A stretch of DNA of 64,000 bases from the NCBI GenBank assembly GCA_025617375.2, contig JAMYGW020000001.1, forward strand, positions 2,790,001-2,854,000, given 5' to 3'. Source of the DNA: Acarospora socialis. Taxonomy: Eukaryota; Ascomycota; Lecanoromycetes; Acarosporales; Acarosporaceae. How positions within the stretch are numbered: the first letter of the stretch is position 1; each line of letters starts with the position of its first letter. The notes under the pieces were generated by a model. That model was not told the DNA's origin. It saw only the letters and a program-made list of their open reading frames with translations, and ran no database searches. The position numbers were made by a program, and so were the translations under genes. Below are positions 55,887-64,000 of this stretch, one piece after another.

Positions 55887-58800
55887 CTACAGATTCCGCG
55901 AATAGTAATCCGTCATTTCCAACCTCGACAGGAGTTGTCCGATACTGTCCTCGCCATCCTCATTCAAATTGTCGCCTTCAAAGAGCTCATGCTCACCATC
56001 CGAAACAATTCCCCTTTTGGACCCATAGCCTTTTTTCTCGCTCAAACCCCTGCATACGTTGACGAAGACGGCGGTCTTTTTTCGAAACTGAGCGTAGACT
56101 TGCTTGACCTTCTCGTCATCGTCGGACTCTTTCCGCTTCCCAGAAGCTCGACCTCTGGAATACCGTGCAAACGTCAATATGAGAGTAAAGATGTCCTCCA
56201 AGAGTTTCAAGACTGGTTGTTGCCGATTGCGAAGAAGGTTTGCGAACAGGGTCCGGTCCAATACCCGCTCATGATAACCTTGCAGCTTATGTAGCCCTTC
56301 CGTATCACCCAACGATCCTTTTGTATCTTCACTGTGAATGCGGCTCTCAATCTCATCGAGCTTGTGCTCGAACTTCTGCCATGTAACACCGACACCGACC
56401 TCGATGAAGTACCCACTCACACTGAACACGAAATGGTGGGCTTCGATTCGAAACTTCCGAGCTACAGCGTCAACGCCTTGCCAATGCGATATACGATCTG
56501 CGACGTCCTTGAAAAGCTGAGTAACTACAAAAAGCATTCGCATGACACGTAAAAGATGCTTGAACAATCGATCATACTTGTACAGGCAATCAGGCGTGAT
56601 GATGGCTTCAAGTGGCGGTGGTGGCTTATACTGAAGTCGCAGAAAGTCTAGCGCCTCGAGGCTGTGGGGATCCATACACTTCTCCAGCTCTTCCTCGGAC
56701 ATATTGCGTACCGCGAAACTAAGGCCTCCAGGGAGCTCTCGTTTATGCCCCAAGGTGCCATCTTTGTACGCTGTTCCGGGGGCGGAACGATAGCAATCGG
56801 TGAGGATGCCCATAAGAGCGAGCCGGAGCTCGGAGCTCGCTGGGGGCCAATTTTCGCGATTACCAAGCCTAAGACCCCGTCCTGCACCAGTAGGTACAAT
56901 GCCCTGGATGCGTTCGGTCGTTTCCAGGTCTGGGTCAAAAAGGGCGTGAGAAATTCGAGAAGCAAAAACTCCGTCGCCGATCAAATGAAAACGTCGTTGT
57001 AAGGACAGATGTGACCTGAGATCATGTTCCATGAACAAAAGCCTTACACAAGCCGAGTTCACAAGACGTGCTTGTACAGAGAGAATGGGTCCGAGTGATA
57101 ATTGTGATATTAACAGGAGCGGCGGCGCGAAAGTCATGGCATCATCGAGGACCTGCTCCTCAGTCCCAACCGCTGCTTGCAATATCAAGTCGTGAAGGTC
57201 ACGCTTACTGCCAGCGTTTGTGCCAGCGGGAAATTCTTGTTCCAGAACTGCAGTAGAAGCCGCAATGTATTTCTTGACGTCCTGCTCACTCTTACCAAAC
57301 AAGTCAAAAATCTGTACACTCGGTGTACCGTCATATATCGAAGATCCCTCAGGCCTGTGCCCGTGAATGGAATACTCCCGAACCGCGGCCGCTATGCTAC
57401 GCTCGTATTCTTTGGCTCGAGCGGTGATTCTCTCTATATCAGCCCAGGAAGAAGTCCAAGCAAGTTGTGGAGACTCGGAGCTTGCAGCAGCTTCCGGTCT
57501 CGCAAGCGGGTGGTCAGGATGGTGTGACTGGAGGAGCCGCAAGCTTTTGCCGGTTTCGAAGATCATGCGTGCATCTTCACCCAAGACGAAACTCGGGACA
57601 TTGGAGCAATCAAAGACGTAGTCTGCACGCCTCGTCTTTACGCCGGCGTCATCGACCCAAGGCTTGGCGGCAACACTTACAAAACTTCTGCTCTGCTCTT
57701 TCAGTGAAGACCGAGATTGAGATTCTCTGCGTAGTCCAATCCAATCGGTAATGAAATCGAGCCATGGCAGTGAGACACGTGCAAAAATTTCAAACAATAT
57801 CTGTCGAAGCCAATGTCCTGCACACTCCCGCTGTCGTACGCTCTCGAACAACCTTGATAGCAAGTCGTCATCACTCTTGGTCGTGGCCACACTCGATACA
57901 ATCTCATTGATACACTCGAGGATACGACCATGGAGGTTGCATAACGATTGCAGTTGAAGAAGACTCTGTAAGGATGCCGGAGGATTGCTGAGTCTGACTT
58001 GCAAGGCGGACAAAGTAGTCGAGACAGTATCTGCCAAGGCAACCAAGGCAGACCGTGAGGACCTACAGAACTTTTTGAGCCTGTCCCAAGTACATGTGAA
58101 TAAAAGAACATAATAGGCTTCATACTTTGATGTATATACTTTGTTCACAAAAACTCTCAAGTCTCTCGTAATGTTGCCATACTCGACGAACTGATTGGTA
58201 AGGCTGTTCCATTAGGATTTACCAGCGAATGTCGCATGGAAAACACATACCTTTTCAAGGTCTGCACCGAATATCCAGATACTTTTAAATTCGAAATCGC
58301 CGGCTGAAAGCCTTCATTCGCATCCCGGTAGCGGAAGAGTACAGAATTGTTGCCCTGCGCTAGGTTGAACAGGCACTTGAAGCCCACTCAGTCCGTAAGT
58401 CACAATAGGGAGACATTCGATAGCATACAGTGATGAGAACCTCGTATGGAACGACGTTGAAGGGTGCGCCCTTGCCCGAGGTATTGCTGCTCTGCAACCG
58501 TAGTGCGGCATCGAATGCTTGCGGACAACCGTCGGAGATGTAGGCAGAGCAAGGCTCCTCACCAGCATCGTCTCCGAATGTATCCCAGCTCCTATAGATA
58601 ATCTTGTTGTTCTGAGGCTCCACAGAGTCTCCAATCCACCATACATTTTCATCCTCATCTACCTGGGGTTCGTCATGCCCTATATCCGAAGACCCCGCCG
58701 ACTCGGCAGGAGCTTCAATGGTTTTAAGAGACCCAAGCCGGAAAGGATCTGTAAACTCGAGTTCAGGGCCTTTGAGAGGTGGGAAGCGCGTATGAACATC

Positions 58801-58984
58801 TTCGCCAAAGCCTAACAATGTTCATCAATCGTGTCTTACACCAAGACACGGATGAACGCTTACCAATGTCGTCGAGCGCAGTAGAGAGATGTTTCGGATC
58901 GTCGAAGCCACCTTCGGCGAGCGTTGACGGCCTCCACAAATCTACGATAGCGAATGGGTCCCCACTTTGCCCCACCGAGTCCAT
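55887..58984 (-). CDS. Gamma-tubulin complex component (GCP6-like)
   Basis: This is a subunit of the gamma-tubulin ring complex that nucleates microtubules at spindle-pole bodies. Five exons are inferred: 58864-58984, 58429-58811, 58252-58375, 58126-58204 and 55887-58080, 966 residues. The N-terminal GRIP1 part contains FNVVPYEVLIT, SVLFRYRDANEGF and LTNQFVEYGNITRDL. The GRIP2 part includes LDFLRLQYKPPPPLEAIITP, CLYKYDRLFKHLLRVMRMLF and EAHHFVFSVSGYFIEVGVGV. The long middle insertion fits GCP6 (fission yeast Alp16) or GCP5 better than GCP2/3. The 45-bp intron at 58081-58125 keeps frame and is inferred from a GTATGA donor and family spacing. It is divergent from Eaf7. Confidence 0.87.
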
Positions 58985-59235
58985 GTTGCATGTCCGGTCA
59001 TTTGTTGAGACACGGTACTCTTTACCTACCTAAAGTAGTAACGAGGCGATCCCGCGCGTCACTTCACCGGTGCCTGACGCTAGTGACGCGCAATGACAGA
59101 TCACTTACCCCAGGTACCTTACATACCTACCAGCAAACAACGCTTACTACCTACCTTAGGTAGTACAAGTAAGTTCCTTGGGATTACATAAATGTCTTCT
59201 CCGATTCGCGACCAGTTTATCAGCTTCATCCAATT
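58985..59235. promoter_or_regulatory. Divergent promoter, GCP6-like / Eaf7
   Basis: This is a 251-base bidirectional promoter. It contains TACCTACCTAAAG at about 59024-59036, TACCTTACATACCTACC around 59116-59132 and the palindrome TACCTTAGGTA at 59152-59162, the same word as at 32307-32350. Confidence 0.6.
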
Positions 59236-60305
59236 ATGCCTCCTAAGAAAAAGGCTCGACTCCCGTCAGGCACAGCTTCTACACGATCTATAGAGACGCA
59301 GGATGCGCAAGCTCCGATCCCAGCTACCCCGGATGTAGCGACGAAAGCAGGTACTGCAAACCTGGATCTCCTAAACGATCCATGGACGGACGAGCAAGAG
59401 ATTTCGTTATACAAGGGCGTGATAAGATGGAAACCTGTAGGTTAGTCAAAGCGCACGGTATACTATTGAACAAGATAATTCAACCACCCAGGCGTGCACA
59501 AACACTTCCGCATGATAGCCATTTCACAGCATCTACGAAACAATGGTTATACGACTCCTAGTGATGATCACACCAGGATACCGGGCATTTGGCAAAAACT
59601 GAAATCGAGTTATAACCTTGAAGCACTGGACGATCGAGTCAGTATCGACGGGGCTTTGGGCCGCACATGCTCATGTAAGATACAGGAGAATTCGTTTGGT
59701 GACGACGCCTCGGATGACGGCAACCCGGCTAAAGAGCCCTTTTCACAGTTCAGATTGCCACAAGTGGATTTCGGAGCCAGAATGTTCAGTAGACGTCTTG
59801 CACCGGATGGCTCGGCATCACCTTCATGGCTCCAACAACAGTCCACAAATCAGCACTCCAGCGGCATTCGAAGAGCCAGCGCCGGGAGCACCGCGGATAG
59901 TGAGCTTTAACCCGCTTCTGTGTTTTCCCTTGATACTGAGTCCAGTGGCTAGAGACTCGATCCCCATCAGCATCGGTCCGTGGTCAGAAAGCAGCAACAA
60001 AGGCACTGGGACCCAGAAGAACTAGACGCTCTGGTCTGCAATCCGAACTAGAGCCTCAGACGCCACGGTTAGAAAGCGAAAACCCCTCCGAAACCGCTGA
60101 AACTGGCGAGACTGCGGAAGTCACCGAAGAGGATGGCGATATTGATAAGGACGCGGACAATGATGATGACGCGGATACGCAACCAGAAGATGCAGCAGCT
60201 GGATCGCCGGCAGGATCAGGTGCCAAAACTGTAGGAAGAGCAGTCAAATCCAGAGCCCAGAAGCGGCGAGGAGTCGGTGTCAGGAGAGGCGCACGACGAC
60301 GATGA
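59236..60305 (+). CDS. eaf7: NuA4 histone acetyltransferase subunit Eaf7 (MRGBP-like)
   Basis: Eaf7 with Eaf3 and Eaf5 forms the TINTIN module of NuA4, which acts on transcribed chromatin. There are four exons: 59236-59440, 59492-59637, 59686-59899 and 59953-60305, 305 residues. The N-terminal conserved domain has DPWTDEQEISLYKGVIRWKP, VHKHFRMIAISQHLR and TRIPGIWQKLKSSYNLEAL-type sequence, all typical of the Eaf7/MRGBP family. The C-terminal third is low-complexity: basic (KALGPRRTRRS), then acidic (EEDGDIDKDADNDDDAD), then basic again (KRRGVGVRRGARRR). The third intron (59900-59952) decides the tail; without it a stop follows at once. Confidence 0.9.
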
Positions 60306-60840
60306 GGCTGCCTCATCGGAGTTGAGCTGATGCACGCCAATCCAACACTAGAATCCAGGGAATAGATCCTATATAGTGAGCACCAGATTAAAGCATGTGT
60401 TTGCCAGCGTTTCTTGTAGCCCGAGGAATACTTGCTACATGATGTGGGCCACATGATGATGGAGCGACTGATACTTCCAGATGTGAGGTTGTGACTTTTC
60501 TCCGGGTTCACAGAACCTTTGACATCGTTTCGGTTGTGCAAAAACAACCTCGGCATCCTCGGTCGAGCGCCCTCCCTGTAAGCACCACTCACAACCTGGA
60601 CTAGTCTGGCACATACATTCGTAGTCTCGCCATGCTCTGCTAAACACCTCTTTAAAACCTCAGAACCTTTCTCTTCTGCTTCTCTGAAAGACATTGGGGA
60701 TGTTCCATGCGTTGGCGCGGAGCCGTCCAACACCATCCTTCTTGCGGACGAATCTAACCACCGCGCGCATACCAAAGGTATTGTAACAATTGCTCCGACG
60801 ATGAGAGGGATCGAAACTGACTGGCCTTCAGATTCTGGCA
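60306..60840. other. Intergenic, carnitine acetyltransferase promoter
   Basis: These 535 bases lie between two co-oriented genes. A long minus-strand frame (60056-60850) crosses it, but it is antisense to the Eaf7 tail and lacks motifs. No gene is supported. Confidence 0.5.
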
Positions 60841-62803
60841 ATGGCGCCAAAGAACACGCGGAGAAATAACTCCTCCGCCCTACCGGCAGGTATGTGCCAA
60901 CCTCACCTGTCCCTTCTAATTGGAGCGCGGGAGCTGATCACTGGGAAAAGGCTACAAGGAAGATATGTCCAAAGGCCCCATGCTGCGATTCGAAGATTCT
61001 CTCCCTCGCCTACCTGTCCCCACGCTCGAAGAGACCGCTAAGAGGTATCTTAAATCCGTTCATCCCCTGCTCAACAAAGACGAATTCGAAAACACCAAGA
61101 AGGCGGTTGCAGACTTCGTCAAACCTGGCGGTGTTGGAGAAGCCTTACAAAAGAAATTGCTGGCTCGTCGCGATGACCCTAAACATAAGAACTGGATTTA
61201 CGAGTGGTGGAACGATGCGGCCTACCTTAGCTGTCGAGATCCTGTCGTACCGTACGTAAGCTACTTTTACTCACATAGGGATGACCGGCGACGACGGAAT
61301 CCAGCAAAGAGAGCCGCTGCCTTAACCAGTGCAGTGTTGGAGTTCAAAAGGCAAGTAGATGATGGGACCCTGGAGCCCGAGTACATGAAACGACGACCCA
61401 TATCGATGGACGCTTATCAGTGGATGTTCAACGCCTGTCGGGTACCTGCGAAGGGTGTCGATCATCCAGTCAAGTACTCGTCGAAAGAAAATAAACACAT
61501 AGTCGTCATAAGAATGAACTCGTTCTTTAAGGTCATGCACGAGACTGGGGGGAAGCAGTTGAACACGTCGGAATTGGAGCAACAATTCAAAAGGGTCTAC
61601 CAGACGGCAGAAAAGAGTCCGGCGGTCGGCATTCTCACCACCGAGAACCGTGATATCTGGGCGGAAGCACACAAGACCCTCATTGAAGCCAATGCCGCCA
61701 ACAGAGCTACCCTAGAAGCCATCGAGTCGTCGTCTTTCATCATTTGCCTTGATGACGCCACGCCTGTAACGCTCGAAGAGCGTGCTCACCAGTACTGGCA
61801 CGGCGACGGCAGTAACCGTTGGTTTGACAAGCCTCTTCAATTCATCATCAACGACAACGGCACATCGGGCTTCATGGGCGAACACTCGATGATGGACGGC
61901 ACGCCTACACATCGTCTCAACGATTACGCAAACATGCTGACCTTCACGAACAAACTCGACTTCAGCAACCCTACAATTCGCTCGAATTTGCCCGACCCAC
62001 AGCCACTCAAATTTCATGTCGACAAAGCCGTCCAGGCCGAGATCTCACGTGCTACAACCGACTTCCAGACCGTGATCGGCGAGCATGAGTTGAGGGTCCA
62101 AGCATATCAAGGATACGGCAAAGGCATGATCAAGAAATTCAAATGCAGCCCCGACGCCTACGTGCAAATGACGATCCAGCTCGCCTACCACAAGATGTAC
62201 GGCAAGAACCGACCGACCTACGAATCCGCCGCGACGCGCCGCTTCCAGCAAGGCCGAACGGAAACCTGCCGCACCGTGTCGGACGAAAGCGTGGCCTTCT
62301 GCGACGCCATGGCCGACCCGCACATTCCGTCGGAGAAGTGCGCGGAGCTGTTCAAGAAGGCCGTCGATGCCCACGTACAATACATCTCCGATGCGGCGGA
62401 TGGCAAAGGCGTCGACAGGCATCTGTTTGGGCTGAAGAAGCTGTTGGGCGAGGGCGAGCAGGTCCCGGCCATCTTTACCGATCCGGCGTTCGCGTACAGC
62501 AGTACATGGTACCTTAGCAGCAGCCAGCTGAGCTCCGAGTATTTCAACGGCTACGGCTGGAGTCAGGTCATTGATGAGGGATGGGGAATTGCGTATATGA
62601 TCAATGAGAACAGGTCAGTTTCACTTTAATCTGTTTGAGCTGTAGTATGAGAAGACGTTTGTTGATAACAGAGCAGCATTCAATTCAACATCGTCAGTAA
62701 AGGGCTAGGATCCGAGAGGATGAGCTTCTATCTCAACGAGGCCGCGGGTGATATCAGAGATTTGTTGCTGCCAACGCTCGAGGAGCCAAAAGCTAAGTTG
62801 TAG
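60841..62803 (+). CDS. Carnitine O-acetyltransferase with C-terminal AKL
   Basis: It transfers acetyl groups between CoA and carnitine so that acetyl units can leave peroxisomes and enter mitochondria. There are three exons: 60841-60889, 60963-62613 and 62677-62803, 608 residues. Motifs are LPRLPVPTLEETAKRYLKSV, WNDAAYLSCRDPVVPYVSYF, YQWMFNACRVP, the catalytic GEHSMMDGTP with His at about residue 324, YGKGMIKKFKCSPDAYVQM, and STWYLSSSQL. The last exon gives FNIVSKGLGSERMSFYLNEA and ends AKL, a peroxisomal targeting signal 1. Exon 1 encodes only MAPKNTRRNNSSALPA, and a second Met (MSKGPMLRF) follows the first intron, so alternative starts or splicing could give differently targeted forms, as known for yeast Cat2. 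Confidence 0.94.
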
Positions 62804-63741
62804 TGACTGCTCATGTGGAAGTTATAACCATGTAAAGCCTGTCGACTCGTTGAAGACTCTGTATGAACTACTTTCTACCTTTCAACGTTGTACCTAGCGT
62901 CGAGCTGTTGAGTTTACAATACAATTTATAGAGCCATAAGGCTTTTAGTTCTTGATGTAGTTAGATCACGGCGATATTCAAATATCGTCCTATGTACTCT
63001 CCAGATCTAGTGCCGAAGTCGACCGTTTCTCCTATCATTACCACCCCATCGAACATCCTAAAACCCTCCCGGCTCGCGGTACAAGTTAGAAGCTCTAACA
63101 AACCTTAGCTTCGGCTCAAGACATAGGCACTCAACATGTAATTGAACAATATAAGTATGGACAGCTCTCCTCCTGGCGCCACCCAGAGGGGCGGTAGACA
63201 CCGCGCCTTCGAAAAGACCAACCTTCTACTTGAAGGCTGACCAGAATCAGATCAGATCTTCGAAGATGACGGCCGGGCCACGACCGTAAGGTCGGACAGC
63301 GCAGGCCCAGGTTAAGCACGCCCAGAGACTCGATTGAAACCGTGAGATTCCCTATCATCAGCTTGCCCCGCCTCTTCTGCGCTAAAGCTCATTGCCCATT
63401 GTTCGACCAAGGCCAATATAGAGCAAGGAACGAGATCCTGGGACTCGCGAATGAACTTCCTTCAGTCTTTCCACTTTATCGGACCGCTTTTACTTTTGCT
63501 CCAGCATCTGTGTAGTGTAAGATTGTAGACTGAAGGAGCGTAGCCAGGCATACGCAGGGTCCGAACTCGCGGAAGTGTGTGTAGTTGTGTGTCATGATCC
63601 ATTCTCCGGGTAGAATGCCAAACCCTCTTGCTGCGAGGTCCGTGCGTGCGCAAGTATGGGTCTGCCGGTCTCCTTGCTCTGGAGCACGAGAGGTTCGTTT
63701 CAGCTATCTTTGCCCTGGCCAGTTTCCTGGGTGATTTGAAC
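62804..63741. other. Intergenic, no gene seen
   Basis: This is about 0.94 kb after carnitine acetyltransferase. There are only short frames without motifs. No RNA gene or repeat is seen. Confidence 0.45.
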
Positions 63742-63999
63742 TCATCTTGAGTCTTCCTCAGCACGCCCTCGTCCGTCGATGACAAATGGATAATTCGCCA
63801 TCCGACAAACATCAAGACAACACTGTAGACAAGCATTCTGTTGCACGACACCAGGGATACCGCCTACCAGACACAACATCCGCATTCCCTGATTACCATG
63901 TACAGGAACGACCCCCAGCTTTATTGGTCTTTCGTTGCCCTCCCCGCATGGATAGTAAGGGCTCGTATAGATGGCGAACTGGTCAGGCTCTGCGAGTGT
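63742..63999 (-). CDS. Possible partial gene, cysteine-rich frame at window edge
   Basis: On the minus strand a frame stays open from the window edge to TGA at 63742-63744 (85 codons). It contains GVVQQNACLQCCLDVCRMAN, with five cysteines within 40 residues, and an upstream TSPYYPCGEGNERP. No family is recognised. It could be the last exon of a small secreted cysteine-rich protein, or a chance frame; a splice site past the stop cannot be excluded. Confidence 0.25.
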   Translation of the reverse strand, partial: TLAEPDQFAIYTSPYYPCGEGNERPIKLGVVPVHGNQGMRMLCLVGGIPGVVQQNACLQCCLDVCRMANYPFVIDGRGRAEEDSR

Positions 64000-64000
64000 C

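Noticed and set aside
60056-60850. Minus-strand 264-codon frame
   Set aside because: Antisense to the Eaf7 tail, low-complexity Ser/Pro sequence, no motif.
52628-63000. A biosynthetic gene cluster around the P450
   Set aside because: The P450 is the housekeeping Erg5, and its neighbours (rhodanese, GCP6, Eaf7, Cat) have no shared pathway or tailoring enzymes.

Overview
The window is nuclear DNA of a filamentous ascomycete (Pezizomycotina, probably Sordariomycetes-like). The evidence is short 38-95 bp introns with GTATGT/GTAAGC-type donors and CTAAC-type branch sites, dense gene packing on both strands, a Tad1-like LINE, and Pezizomycotina-type versions of Sec62, Rrn7, CYP61/Erg5, Eaf7 and a long mitochondrial PPR protein. 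Host genes use the standard code (TGA, TAA and TAG all end genes).

Layout. (1) 1-12669: head-to-tail array of a 5788-bp non-LTR retrotransposon read on the minus strand (one partial and two whole copies), each with a zinc-knuckle ORF1 and an endonuclease/RT/RNase H ORF2. Copy 2 looks like a hybrid of its neighbours, as expected from unequal crossing-over. (2) 12670-16600: repeat-flank DNA, a LINE-like 3' end in the opposite orientation, then 2.7 kb of very AT-rich DNA that holds almost no CC/GG and no CG dinucleotides while keeping CA/TG and GC. (3) 16601-64000: gene-rich host DNA of roughly 50% GC.

Host genes in order: Sec62 (ER translocation); a convergent pair of uncharacterised HExxH proteins; Vps52 (GARP tethering); eIF5A; Rrn7 (Pol I initiation); ubiquitin-eL40 fusion; a YIP1-family Golgi protein; a TBC1D20/Gyp8-like Rab-GAP with a tail anchor; a Mms1/DDB1/CPSF-A superfamily beta-propeller protein; eIF5B; a mitochondrial PPR protein; SRP68; a nearly whole Tc1/mariner transposon with perfect 27-bp inverted repeats; Erg5 (sterol C-22 desaturase); a mitochondrial-type rhodanese; a GCP6-like gamma-tubulin complex protein; Eaf7 (NuA4); and carnitine acetyltransferase with a peroxisomal C-terminus. 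Several are divergent pairs sharing a promoter (Vps52/eIF5A, TBC/Mms1-like, PPR/SRP68, GCP6/Eaf7). Themes are secretion and membrane traffic (Sec62, SRP68, Vps52, YIP, TBC), translation (eIF5A, eIF5B, eL40, Rrn7) and metabolism (Erg5, Cat), with no sign of a dedicated cluster.

The most unusual signal is mutational. Both the differences between LINE copies and the composition of the AT-rich block point to a RIP-like C-to-T process that hits the first C of CpC (mostly CCA to TCA), and CpG, rather than the classical CpA. Every stop inside the LINE frames is TGA in place of TGG. Exon boundaries were worked out by hand from frame, splice signals and family knowledge; in all spliced genes the exon sums are divisible by three.
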